A DNA stretch of 64,000 nt. It comes from CAYRJA01 sp964424455. GTDB lineage: Bacteria > Bacteroidota > Bacteroidia > Chitinophagales > UBA10324. Below, piece after piece: positions 52,610 through 63,800 of this stretch. The notes below the pieces were generated by a model. That model searched no databases. It was not told the DNA's origin and saw only the letters and a program-made list of their open reading frames with translations. The first letter of the stretch is position 1. The number at the start of each line of letters is the position of its first letter. Both the position numbers and the translations under genes were made by a program. The stretch spans positions 1 through 64,000 of the forward strand of contig CAYRJA010000005.1 in the NCBI GenBank assembly GCA_964424455.1. Direction: 5' to 3'.

Positions 52610-53125
52610 ATGTATTCAAAAGCAACACAGATTTTATTTGATGAACACGAAGTGATTCTCAAAGCAATTGAACAGGCGAGCGCCATTCTACAGCAGAATG
52701 ATTTATCTGCACACAAAGACGAACTGCTCTGGTATGTCCGGTTCTTTAGAGAATATGGCGATGAGTATCATCACCAGAAAGAAGAGGAAATCCTGTTCCG
52801 GTTCATTGAAGAAAATAATGAGATGCTCGGTGGAGGGCTTATCAGTTCGCTTACCGATCATCACAATGAATTTCGCGAAGCTCTTCGCAATGCACAGGAC
52901 GCTCTTCTGAATGCTCAGTGGGATAGTGCGAAAAAGATTCTCAATGCTTATTTCTCTGATATGAGAGACCACATTGGAGCGGAGAATGATGAACTGTTCA
53001 TCAGTTCTGATACTATGCTGAGTGATCAGGAGAAAGAAACTATTTATTTCAGATTCATGGATAAAGACAGGGAACTTGGTGATGAGAGAAAAAGTGATTT
53101 AGAAAATAAGATAAATAAAAGTTAA
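52610..53125 (+). CDS. Hemerythrin-like di-iron protein
   Basis: 171 aa, four-helix bundle. Candidate ligands: FDEHE (His13/14 area), YHHQKEEEI (His-His...Glu near 54-58), LTDHHNEF (near 82) and RDHIGAENDELF (near 120). Hemerythrins bind O2 or NO. Among oxygen-sensitive enzymes it may scavenge or sense O2. Confidence 0.82.
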   Translation: MYSKATQILFDEHEVILKAIEQASAILQQNDLSAHKDELLWYVRFFREYGDEYHHQKEEEILFRFIEENNEMLGGGLISSLTDHHNEFREALRNAQDALLNAQWDSAKKILNAYFSDMRDHIGAENDELFISSDTMLSDQEKETIYFRFMDKDRELGDERKSDLENKINKS

Positions 53126-53127
53126 CA

Positions 53128-53862
53128 ATGAAGCGTATTGCTGTTGTAACAGGCGCTGCAAAAGGAATCGGCAAAGCCATTGCCGAAAGGTTGGTGGCTG
53201 ATCAATTCTTTGTGGTGCTAGCGGATATTGATGAAGCAAACGGAAAATCGCTTGCGGAAAAACTGGGAAAAGAAAATGCAGCATTTTATCCCTGTGATAT
53301 AGTCAGTGACAACTCCGTAAGCGAACTCTTTCAGAAAATTTTGAACCGGTTCAAACGATTAGATACGGTAGTAAATAATGCAGGAATCATCCGCGATAAC
53401 ATGATATGGAAAATGAATTCTGAAGATTTTGATATGGTACTGAATGTTAATCTTAAAGGTGTATGGCTGATGTGCCGTGAAGCAGCAAAAATTTTCAGGG
53501 AGCAAAAGAACGGCTGCATTGTAAATATTTCTTCGCGTGCATGGCTCGGCAACAAAGGACAGAGCAATTATTCCGCATCCAAAGCTGGAGTGGTTGCGCT
53601 TACCCGTGTTCTTGCTCTGGAGTTGGGTAAATACAATGTTTCGGTAAATGCGGTTGCCCCCGGACTGATTGATACACCATTGACAAAGAAATTGGAAGAA
53701 GATGTTTTGCAAAAATTAATTGAGGCACAGCCCACAAAGACGATGGGTAAACCTGAAGATGTAGCGAATGCTGTTTCTTTTCTTGTGTCTGACAAAACAC
53801 ATTTCATCACCGGTCAAACGATTTATGTAGATGGCGGGAAAAGCATCGGTGCAGGAATTTAG
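53128..53862 (+). CDS. Short-chain dehydrogenase/reductase (FabG-like)
   Basis: 244 aa. TGAAKGIGKAI (7-17), NNAG near 88-91, the Ser-Tyr-Lys triad in SNYSASKAG (Tyr-Lys near 151-155) and the C-terminal FITGQTIYVDGG are classical SDR signatures. Its 2-nt spacing to the hemerythrin gene and 42 nt to the HcrCA fusion suggest a role in the same catabolic operon; substrate unknown. Confidence 0.88.
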   Translation: MKRIAVVTGAAKGIGKAIAERLVADQFFVVLADIDEANGKSLAEKLGKENAAFYPCDIVSDNSVSELFQKILNRFKRLDTVVNNAGIIRDNMIWKMNSEDFDMVLNVNLKGVWLMCREAAKIFREQKNGCIVNISSRAWLGNKGQSNYSASKAGVVALTRVLALELGKYNVSVNAVAPGLIDTPLTKKLEEDVLQKLIEAQPTKTMGKPEDVANAVSFLVSDKTHFITGQTIYVDGGKSIGAGI

Positions 53863-53904
53863 CAAGAGAACAAGAGAGGAGATGAAACATAATATTCAGA
53901 AAAT

Positions 53905-56733
53905 ATGAAGCAACTGAAATTAACAATCAACGGGAAGCAAATAGAATTATTAGTTGGCGAGCACGAAATGCTCTCATCTGTGATTCGTGAAAAAGCAGGA
54001 TTCACCGGAACAAAAATCGGTTGTGAGCAGGGTAGTTGCGGAGCGTGTACAGTGCTGATCAATAATGAACCCGTGTTGAGTTGTATCACTCCTGCAATGC
54101 GTTGCAATGAATCGGATATTTTAACGATAGAAGGAGTGGCAACCAGTGCAAACCTGCATAAACTGCAGGAAAAATTTGTAGAAAAGGGAGCCACACAGTG
54201 CGGCTTCTGTACGCCCGGAATGGTGTTGACCTCACTGGATTTCATCAACAATAATCCTAAGGCGACGGTCAATGAAATCAAAGAAGCATTATCCGGTAAT
54301 CTCTGCCGATGTACAGGGTACAAAAAAATAATAGAAGCGGTTGCTGAATATTCTGATGAGCAATTTAACAGTCAATCAGATATATCTTCAACAAAACGAC
54401 AAACGAATAATGAAGCGTTCAATACAATTGGCGCTCCGAGACCTTATATAGAAGCAGGAAAAAAGGTGCAGGGCATTGCCGAATATGCAGATGATGTGCG
54501 GGTAAAAAATTCTCTGCATTGTAAATTTTTAAAAAGTGTTCATGCTCATGCAATAATCGAGAACATAGATATTTCAGCAGCAGAAAAATTAAGCGGTGTA
54601 CGAGGTATCTGCATAGGATCTGAACTGCCGGCAAAATTTGGTGTGCTGCCTATTTCTCAGGATGAAGCAGCTATGGCAATTGAGAAAACCAGATACATCG
54701 GAGAGATTGTTGCTGCAGTTGCTGCCGACACAGAGGGAATTGCAGAGCAGGCATGCAAACTGATTAAAGTAAAATATAAACCACTCAAAGAATATTTCAC
54801 TATAGAAAGTTCTTTGAACGACATCGGAAAGAATGAAAAAATTCATTCTCACACCAGACAGAACAACAACATACACAAAAAAGCAGAGTTGCGTTTTGGT
54901 AATCAGCAACAAGGACTGGCTGAAGCAGATGTTCGCAGCAAAATGAGTTTTGAGTTTGAAGGAGTGAGTCATGGATTTACCGAACCACATGCTGCTACTG
55001 CTTATTGGGATGAGAATGGATTAACCATAATTTCTGCTACACAAGTTCCGCATTACCTGCACAGAGCATTGGCAAAAGTTCTTGAACTTCCTTTGGCAAG
55101 AGTTCGGGTTATCAAGCCGGTAGTAGGTGGTGGATTTGGCGGCAAAAGTGATCCCTTCCCCCATGAAATCATCATCGCATATTTAGCACGAAAAACGGGT
55201 AAGCCGGTACGTGTTCGTTTGAACAGGGAAGAGGTATTCATCACCAATCACGGACGACACCCTTCAAAAATGACAATTGAAATGGGCGTTTCAAAAGAAG
55301 GTGAATTTAAAGTACTGGATGCGGATATTACCATTGACGGCGGCGCTTATGGAAGTTTTGGTGTGGTTACTTCTTACTATAACGGAGTGCTGTTACAGGC
55401 ACCTTACAAGATTGACAATCTCGGCTTTCGTACATTCAGGGTATATACCAACAAACCGCAATGCGGCGCTATGCGCGGACACGGGGCAGTAAATTCCCGC
55501 TTTGCAGTGGAATGTATTATTGACGAACTGGCTGAGAAAATAAATGCCGATCCCTGTGAACTGAGAATGAAAAATTTTCTTTCCTCCAACACCCTCACTG
55601 TCGGACAATACCGGATTACCTCCAACGGCAGCCGTGAAAGTTTACAAACAGTGATGAACCAATCGGAATGGAAAAACAAATTCCGCAAGCTTCCTTTCGG
55701 TCATGGTATCGGTGTGGGTTGTGGTTTTTTCATCAGCGGCAGCGCTCTGCCTATCATTTGGAATGAGTTGCCCCAATCTACCGTACATCTTAAAGTTGAC
55801 TTCGATGGCAGAGTACTGATTACTTCGGGAGCAAGCGATATCGGTCAGGGAAGCGATACCATGCTGGCAATTATTGTGGCGGAAGTACTGGGAATTTCTA
55901 TGGATAAAATTTTTGTTCTTGCTGCAGATACCTTGCTGACACCCGTTGATCTGGGCAGCTATTCCAGCCGTGTAACTTTTATGGCGGGCAATGCAGCAAA
56001 GAATGCCGCAGAGAATTTGAAAAAAGAAATGTTACAGTCCATTTCTCAGAAAAAGAATATCGAAGAATCTGAATTGAATTTTTCTAACGACATGATTTTT
56101 TCAAATGACCGTAAAGTAGATTTGAGTTGGGAAGAAGCGATAGAAATTCTTACAGCAAAACGAGGTGCAGTGAGCGTGAGTGGGAAATACATCTCACCCA
56201 AATTAGGGGGTAATTTCAAAGGAGCCGGAGCCGGATTAAGCCCATCTTATTCATTTGGCGCCTGTATTGCCGAAGTCAAAGTAGATACGGAAACAGGACT
56301 TGTGAAATTGCTGAATGTTTGGGGTGCACATGATTGCGGAAAAGCCATTAACCCATTGGCAGTAGAGGGGCAACTTGAGGGCTCATGGCACATGGGTATC
56401 GGGCAGGCAATAAGTGAGCAGATGAAATATTATGGCGGGTTACTATTGAATAATAATTTTCTCGATTATAAAATTCCAACCACATTGGAAACACCGGATT
56501 TTTGTACGAACATCATTGAAAGCAATGATCCGGAAGGTCCCTTCGGAGCAAAAGAATGTGGCGAAGGCGCTTTGCATCCGGTGATGCCGGCAATAGCTAA
56601 TGCCATTTATGATGCGGTAGGGGTTAGGGTAAGCAAGTTACCGGTCAGTGCGGAAGAAATTTTAGTGAAACTCACGGAAGCAGATATCGAATCATCAGGA
56701 GCAATCATGAATAAAACAAAACAACCAGGATGA
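53905..56733 (+). CDS. Fused [2Fe-2S] and molybdenum-binding subunit (HcrC-HcrA type) of 4-hydroxybenzoyl-CoA reductase
   Basis: 942 aa. Residues 1-150 are the small subunit: plant-type cluster Cys40, 45, 48, 60 and C-terminal cluster Cys99, 102, 134, 136 (CGFCTPGM, NLCRCTGY). From about 170 the large subunit follows: VGGGFGGKSD (about 411-420), AMRGHGAVNSRF, SGASDIGQGSDTM and the active-site Glu in FGAKECGEGALHP. The two are separate polypeptides (HcrC, HcrA) in Thauera. With HcrB it should reductively remove the 4-hydroxyl group. A different xanthine-oxidase-family substrate remains possible, but the HcrB neighbour argues for 4-hydroxybenzoyl-CoA. Confidence 0.85.
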   Translation: MKQLKLTINGKQIELLVGEHEMLSSVIREKAGFTGTKIGCEQGSCGACTVLINNEPVLSCITPAMRCNESDILTIEGVATSANLHKLQEKFVEKGATQCGFCTPGMVLTSLDFINNNPKATVNEIKEALSGNLCRCTGYKKIIEAVAEYSDEQFNSQSDISSTKRQTNNEAFNTIGAPRPYIEAGKKVQGIAEYADDVRVKNSLHCKFLKSVHAHAIIENIDISAAEKLSGVRGICIGSELPAKFGVLPISQDEAAMAIEKTRYIGEIVAAVAADTEGIAEQACKLIKVKYKPLKEYFTIESSLNDIGKNEKIHSHTRQNNNIHKKAELRFGNQQQGLAEADVRSKMSFEFEGVSHGFTEPHAATAYWDENGLTIISATQVPHYLHRALAKVLELPLARVRVIKPVVGGGFGGKSDPFPHEIIIAYLARKTGKPVRVRLNREEVFITNHGRHPSKMTIEMGVSKEGEFKVLDADITIDGGAYGSFGVVTSYYNGVLLQAPYKIDNLGFRTFRVYTNKPQCGAMRGHGAVNSRFAVECIIDELAEKINADPCELRMKNFLSSNTLTVGQYRITSNGSRESLQTVMNQSEWKNKFRKLPFGHGIGVGCGFFISGSALPIIWNELPQSTVHLKVDFDGRVLITSGASDIGQGSDTMLAIIVAEVLGISMDKIFVLAADTLLTPVDLGSYSSRVTFMAGNAAKNAAENLKKEMLQSISQKKNIEESELNFSNDMIFSNDRKVDLSWEEAIEILTAKRGAVSVSGKYISPKLGGNFKGAGAGLSPSYSFGACIAEVKVDTETGLVKLLNVWGAHDCGKAINPLAVEGQLEGSWHMGIGQAISEQMKYYGGLLLNNNFLDYKIPTTLETPDFCTNIIESNDPEGPFGAKECGEGALHPVMPAIANAIYDAVGVRVSKLPVSAEEILVKLTEADIESSGAIMNKTKQPG

Positions 56734-57668
56734 TAACAGAAAGGATTTACCATAAGGCAAAGACAGTTCAGGAAGCATTGAATCTGGCTTCTCAGTTCAG
56801 AGATGATTTCTGCTTTGTTGCAGGAGGAACGGATATAATGGTGAATAAATTTCAGGGAAATGAAAGTGCTGCCTGCCTGATTGATTTAACCGGCATTGAA
56901 GAGTTGAAATCAGTAAAACAGGAAGACGATTATCTGAAAATAGGTTCATTAGTTCGATTGGCTGATTTGAAAAAGCATGCTGAGATTAATAAAGAATTTC
57001 CGATACTGATTGAGGCAGCGCACTCAGTTGCTTCGCCGGTAATCAGGCGGACAGCAACGCTTGGTGGAAATATTTTATGCGAAAACCGATGCGTATTTTA
57101 CAACCAGTCAGAGTGGTGGCGCGAAGCGGTCGGTTACTGTCTGAAATGCGATGGCGACATTTGCATTGCAACCGGTGGAGCTAAAAATTGTTTCTCAAAG
57201 TTCGCTTCAGACACTGCCATTGCATTGATCAGCATGGATGCAAGCATTGAAATTGCTTCTGCAGATTCAATAAGTATTATCAAACTCACAGACATCTACA
57301 CCGGAGATGGGATTAATCCACGCAGATTAGACAAGAATATAATCATCAAACACATATTGCTTCCACTCCACCGGCAGTTCAGGTGTTCTTACAAAAAATT
57401 AAGACAGCGTGAAAGTATGGATTTCAGTTCGCTGACAAGTTGTGTTTCCATAGATAAAAACGGGAATATCAAAATCGCTCTCGGTGCTGTTGATCCGAAG
57501 CCCATTTTAGTAGAGGGCAGCATTAATGACGATAAGAATCTTCTGATTCAGCAAGCATTCAAAAAAGCACGGGTAATTGACAATGATGTTTTTTCAAGAA
57601 AATACAGAAGGGAAATGATTAAGGTATTGCTGGGAAGGAGTTTTGAAGAAATTGAAAAAGATTCTTGA
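56730..57668 (+). CDS. hcrB: 4-hydroxybenzoyl-CoA reductase, FAD and [4Fe-4S] subunit (HcrB)
   Basis: 312 aa of the CoxM/XdhB FAD-binding family: VAGGTDIMV (30-38), RTATLGGNILC. An insertion adds cysteines at 117, 121, 137, 140, 145 and 154 (CENRCVFYNQSEWW, GYCLKCDGDIC, KNCFSK). From memory, the extra [4Fe-4S] of Thauera HcrB is bound by Cys122, 138, 146 and 155, which matches 121/137/145/154 at constant offset. This insert is characteristic of 4-hydroxybenzoyl-CoA reductase. Overlaps the fusion gene by 4 nt. Confidence 0.9.
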   Translation: MITERIYHKAKTVQEALNLASQFRDDFCFVAGGTDIMVNKFQGNESAACLIDLTGIEELKSVKQEDDYLKIGSLVRLADLKKHAEINKEFPILIEAAHSVASPVIRRTATLGGNILCENRCVFYNQSEWWREAVGYCLKCDGDICIATGGAKNCFSKFASDTAIALISMDASIEIASADSISIIKLTDIYTGDGINPRRLDKNIIIKHILLPLHRQFRCSYKKLRQRESMDFSSLTSCVSIDKNGNIKIALGAVDPKPILVEGSINDDKNLLIQQAFKKARVIDNDVFSRKYRREMIKVLLGRSFEEIEKDS

Positions 57669-57810
57669 AAATAGTTGTTTGAATGTTAATAAAATAGTTA
57701 ATATATAATAATAAAAAGTCTATTAAATCTTTTGACCGGAATTCATGAATTATTATCGTGAAAATGTAACAAATCAAATATTTTTTAGTTAAGAAAGCTA
57801 AGTTTTTAGT

Positions 57811-57818
57811 TAATTTTG
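57811..57818 (+). promoter_or_regulatory. -7 box upstream of the SprB-repeat gene
   Basis: TAATTTTG fits TANNTTTG in the AT-rich 208-nt gap after hcrB; no good -33 element. It implies a leader of roughly 50 nt before the likely TTG start at 57877. Confidence 0.4.
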
Positions 57819-57876
57819 AGTAGCTGAAATTAATTAATAAATTTTCAGTAAGAAAAAACTAAAAGCACCACCACGC

Positions 57877-60800
57877 TTGATAAATTTTTTTACAAGGTTT
57901 TATTTGTTTCTATATGTATGTGTCATCGTATTGATGATGACAGCAAGCCTGCCGGTATTTGCGCAGAGCTATAACATGAAGAATGGACAAATTAATACTT
58001 GTGGGGGAACATTCTACGACTCAGGAGGACCATCAAATAAATATGGGACAAATGAAAACTTTACATTAACATTCTGTTCCAACTCACCCGGCCAAACTAT
58101 AAAGGTCGTTTTTACAAACTTTAATACAAGATCTAATGCCGGCGTACTCACCATCTATGATGGAGTGAATGCGAGCGGAACTTTAATTGGAAGTTACAGC
58201 GGTAATCTGGGAAGTGGTGGTCCCACGGTTACCGCTACTTCCGGTTGTTTAACTTTTAATTTTAAGAGCAATAACAGTTCAACGGCTACAGGTTGGGTTG
58301 CAACTATTAGTTGTGTTACAGTTCCATCTAATGATAATTGCAGCGGAGCTACACCTTTGCCTGTAAATTCAATTTGCAATTATACCACCTCATCCAATCT
58401 TAATGCAACCAATTCAAGTAGCGTACCTGCTCCGGGTTGCGGCGGATATTCAGGAGGAGATGTGTGGTTTTCATTTGTTGTTCCGTCAACCGGCATAGCA
58501 CATATAAAAACAAAAGCGATGACTGTTACAGATGGTGCTATGGCATTGTATAGCGGTACTTGCGGTTCACTTTCACTTATTACTTGTAATAATAATGGAG
58601 TTGGAAATGGTCTTATGCCTGATATTGTGCAAAGCGGGCTTACTCCGGGACAAACTTTGTATATTCGTTCTTGGGATAATGGCAACAAGGTATTTGGTGA
58701 TTTTGGAATATGTATTACTTCTGTAAATTGTGGTTGTCCTAACGGAGGAATCCCTCCGGTAAACGACAATTGTTCAGGCGCACAAAATGTGGGTACACTA
58801 CCAACACCGGCCGCCTGTCCTGCAAGCGGTATAGGTAATGCTGTTACAATTGACGGATCAAATATTTGTGCAACGGCATCTAACCCTTATAGCGCTCAGA
58901 ATAGTTGTAATCCAAGTGGGAATCAGGCAACACCTGCAGCCGATGTTTGGTATAAATTCGTAATGACAGGTTCAAAGTTGAATGTATCACTTTCAGGAGG
59001 ATTGACTCAGCCCAATATTGCAATTTACTCCGGAAGCAGTTGTACAAATCTAATAGGGCGGGGATGTGCAATTGGAAATAATTCAGGATTGACCACTTCC
59101 TTTAAAGCGCTGGAACCGGGAACTTACTGGATGCAAGTTAGTGGAGGTAATCTGAATGATCAATGTGATTTTACGCTGAGAATTTCAAATGACAATGACT
59201 GTTCAGCATGTGTAAAAGGTACAAGTTTTACAGCTAATCCGGCACCGGTGAATGGTGTTTATCAGCCGGGTACAACAGTTAACTTTTGCCTGACGGTTAA
59301 TGATTATAATCAAACATCTATTAACTGGCTTCATGGTATAGTGCCAAAATTCGCTGAGGGATGGGATCTTTCTACTTTTCAGGCGATTTCAATGCCTCCC
59401 TCTTGTGACGGACATGGTTATTGGTCCTATTACAATTCTACAATAACAGGATATGAAAGAGGCCTTGTTGTAGGTCCGGGGTTTTTCTATGAATCGAATT
59501 TAGGTGAACCTAATGGGGTGAATGGAAACGGAAATAACAATTGTTGTTGGGATAGTAATCCCGGTAACAACTATGGTGACAATAATTCCAGCAATCTGTG
59601 TGATTGGACTTTCTGCTGGTCAATTACCACTAAGCCGCTAAACCAATGTGTGCAAGGCGCAAGTTTGAATGTGGATGTTTACAAATATGGTGACGGACAA
59701 TCCGGCTCATGGACATCGTTCGCCTGCGATGGTGATCCGCCAAACACTTTATATGCTGTAATGCAATGTTGTCCTAATCCTGTTGTTACTCCAGTGAATG
59801 CTAATTGCGGAAGTGCAGATGGAACAGCCACTGCTTTGGGAGGTAATTTCGGACCATGGTCTTATCAATGGTATAACGGAAGCAATAACCTGATAAGAAC
59901 TTCAGCAACGGTGAATGGCGCTGATCAGATTACAGGATTAGCTTATGGAAATTATTACGTTGTTGCTACCAATTCGTTGGGCTGTGCAGCAACTACAAGT
60001 TTTAGTATCTCTCAATCAGGCAGTTTGCCTATACCTTATGTTAAATCAGATGTAAGTTGTAATGGAAATACAGATGGAATTATTACAATAAATGTTACGG
60101 GCGGTGTTGCTCCTTACAATTATCAATGGGCAAATGGTGCGGCAACATCCGTATTAAGTTCGCTTGTTCAGGGTACTTATGCTGTTACAGTTTCTGACGC
60201 AGGAACCTGTACAGGAAGTGTCAGTGTGGTTATTAATGAACCGGCAGTTCTTTCTGTTCTCAGTACCCAGACAAATGTTTTGTGTTTTGGTAATTCAACA
60301 GGCAGCATTAATCTCAATGCCAGCGGCGGGAATGTGCCCTATACTTATAAATGGTCTAACGGATTATCAACGCAAAATTTATCGGGGCTTTCTTCAGGAA
60401 CATATACTGTTACTGTTACAGATTCAAAAGGATGTTCTGCAACAGGCAGTTCCATTATTACTCAGCCGGCTTCTCCGCTGAGTTTGGCCGCAGTTCCGGT
60501 TAATGTGCTTTGCAATGGAGAGAATACCGGAGAAATAAATATTATCCCATCCGGCGGAGTTCCTAATTACACCTATTCATGGTCAAACGGAACCTCGGCA
60601 AAAGATCTGATGAATATTATAGCAGGAACTTATACTGTTACAGTACAAGATGCAAATAATTGCTCTGATATTTCTACGAATACTGTTACACAGCCGTCTG
60701 CCCTTTCTCTTTCCTATTCACAAGTGAATGTAAAATGTTATGGAGACGCTTCCGGAAACATATATTTAACTCCTTCCGGAGGCACACCTAACTACACATA

Positions 60801-63800
60801 CACATGGTCAAATGGAGCTGTTACTCAGGACTTAACCAATGTTGTTGCCGGAACATATACTGTTACAGTAAATGATGCTAATAATTGTACTTTTGTGCAA
60901 CCCTTTACCATTACTGAAAATCCTTTAATCACGCTTTCCGCGATACCATCGTCTGCTAAATGCGGGAAAGCAAACGGAGCAATAGATTTGTCAGTTGCGG
61001 GGGGTGTCCCGCCTTATACTTATCTGTGGTCTAACAATGCAGTAACACAGGATATAACCAATGTTCCTGCTGGTAATTACTCAGTAACTGTAACAGGAGC
61101 AAGTGGTTGTACAAAGGATTTAAGTGTTTCTGTAAGCAATATAGGAAGTCCGGTACTCTCTGCAACTTCAACAGATGTAACATGCAATGGAGGTAATAAT
61201 GGAAGTATAGATTTGACCATCAGTGGAGGTACTCCGCCCTATACCTATAACTGGTCAAACGGAGGCAATACTGAAGATATAGCAAACCTTAGTGCAGATA
61301 ATTACTTTGTAACAGTAACAGATAATAATGCATGTAAAGTAACCTATAATGCAGCCATCAGTGAGCCCTCTGCCATTAGTCTGGCTACAACAATAGCCAG
61401 TGCAAAATGTGGAAATGCGAACGGCGCGGTTAATCTTATTGTTTCAGGAGGAACTCCTGCGTACACCTACCATTGGGATAATGGTGCGACAGTACAGAAT
61501 TTAACAGGAATATTAGCCGGAACTTATTCCGTTACTGTTTCAGATGCCAATGCATGTACGGCAAATGTTTATCCCAGCCCGGCAGTAAGCAATATCAACG
61601 GACCTTCTGTTACAGCAAGCGTTAGTCCTGTATTGTGTAAAGGCGATTCAAACGGTTCAGTAAATCTTACAGTAACAGATGGAACACCAGGATATACTTT
61701 TTCGTGGAGCAATGGCGATGCAGTCAGGGATTTAAATAATATAGCTGCAGGCACTTATCAGGTGACAGTTACAGATGCAAACGGATGTTCTTCTTTATCC
61801 GTTCCACCATCAATAGTGCCGGATCCTGCTATTATTGATTTTGCGGGTACTCCGGTTAATTCAACTTGTGGCAATGCTAATGGAGCAGTTAATGTTACAA
61901 CTCCGACTGGTGGAACTCCGGCATATTTTTATGCATGGTCAAATGGCACTATTACAAAGGATTTGTCTAATGTGCTTTCCGGGATATACTCTCTTACTGT
62001 CAGTGATATTAATAACTGTGTCAGCGTTAAATCCTTTACAGTTAATAATATAGCCGGACCGGATTTGAACACTATTCCATCATCGGTGCTTTGCAATGGA
62101 GGATCAACAGGATATATTAATTTGTCTGTTTCCGGCGGTACACCTGCATTTACATATTTGTGGAGTAATGGAAGCACTCTTCAGAATGCTACAGGGTTGG
62201 GTATAGGAAATTATGGCGTATTAGTTACTGACGGTAACGGATGTATTGCCAATGCTTCTGCATCAGTTTCAGAGCCGGATGTTCTTTCGCTTTCTTCATC
62301 TGTAGTAAATACAAGTTGTTTTGGAATGAATGACGGGAGTATTGATGTAACAGTTGCAGGCGGAATTGCCCCTTATTTATATCAATGGTCAACAGGCGAA
62401 ACTTCAGAGGATATTTCAGGATTATTGGCGACCGATTATTCTGTTACAGTTACGGATGCTAACGGATGTTCGGCAAAGTTAAAGAGTACTGTAACAGAAC
62501 CACAGATTCTAACCGTTGATTTAACTCCGGTTGATGCTACCTGCGGCAATAATAACGGAGGTGTTTCGCTGATAGCAGGGGGAGGATCCTTTCCTTATAT
62601 TTATAAATGGAGCACCGGTTCAACAACACAGAATATAAACAATCTCTCGCCGGGTTTATTCTCTGTTACAGTAACAGATGTTAACGGGTGCGAAGTAAAC
62701 GGAAATAACACAATTATAAATCTTCCCGGACCCACACTCCATCCGAGTATAACTTCTTCCACCTGCGGGTACAGTAATGGTATGGTTAATCTGAATATTA
62801 CAGGTGGAGCAAGCCCATTTGCTTATAAATGGAGCAATGGACAGACGGATGTGAATATCAGCGGATTGGCGATAGGTACTTATGATGTTACAGTTACAGA
62901 TATGAACAATTGTTCATCTATTGCAAGTGCTGTAGTCAATAATATACCGGGAGTTACATTAACCAGTTCACACGTAAATGTTTTGTGTAATAGCAGTGCA
63001 ACAGGTTCAGTTGATATATCAACACCGATTGGAACTTCTCCTTTCAGTTATTCATGGAACAACGGAGCAACAACAGAAGATGTACAGGGATTACAAATAG
63101 GCGTTTATTCTGTTACGGTTACAGATGCTAATAATTGTACAGATGTAACCTCAGCAACAATTACTGAACCCCCTGCAATAACCATTACTTACAGTCAGGT
63201 AAATATATTATGTAATGGAAGTTCTACGGGCAGTATTGATTTGAATGTGAATGGGGGAGTGCCGCCATATAATTATTCTTGGAGTAGCAGCGCTAATACT
63301 CAGGATATATCAAACCTTGCAGCAGGTGCTTATACTGTTACTGTTACAGATGCCAATAATTGTACAGCAATAATCTCTGTAACAATTTCTCAGCCGGCAA
63401 TTTTATCTTTAACAACTTCAAAGGTTGATGTACTATGTAATGGAGAATCTGCCGGCAGTATAGACTTAACAGTGTCAGGAGGAGTTAGCCCTTATGTATA
63501 TCAATGGATGAATGGAATGTTTGCAGAAGATATAACAAACATTCCTGCCGGAAACTATATGGTGACTGTTACAGATGCCAATAGCTGCTCTGCTGTTACT
63601 TCAGTTACTATTACAGAACCATCATCTTTAATAGTAAATGCTGTCGCGACAAATACTACTTGCGGAGCTGCTAATGGAAGCATTAATCTTAGTGTAACAG
63701 GGGGAAATTCTCCTTATGTATATAGATGGGATAATGGTTCTACGACTCAGAATATCAGTAATCTCTCAGCAGGCAATTATGTTGTATCAGTTACAGATAA

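Noticed and set aside
53905..56733. Xanthine dehydrogenase
   Set aside because: The neighbouring FAD subunit carries the 4-hydroxybenzoyl-CoA reductase-type [4Fe-4S] insert, and the genes sit beside a benzoyl-CoA pathway with no purine genes.
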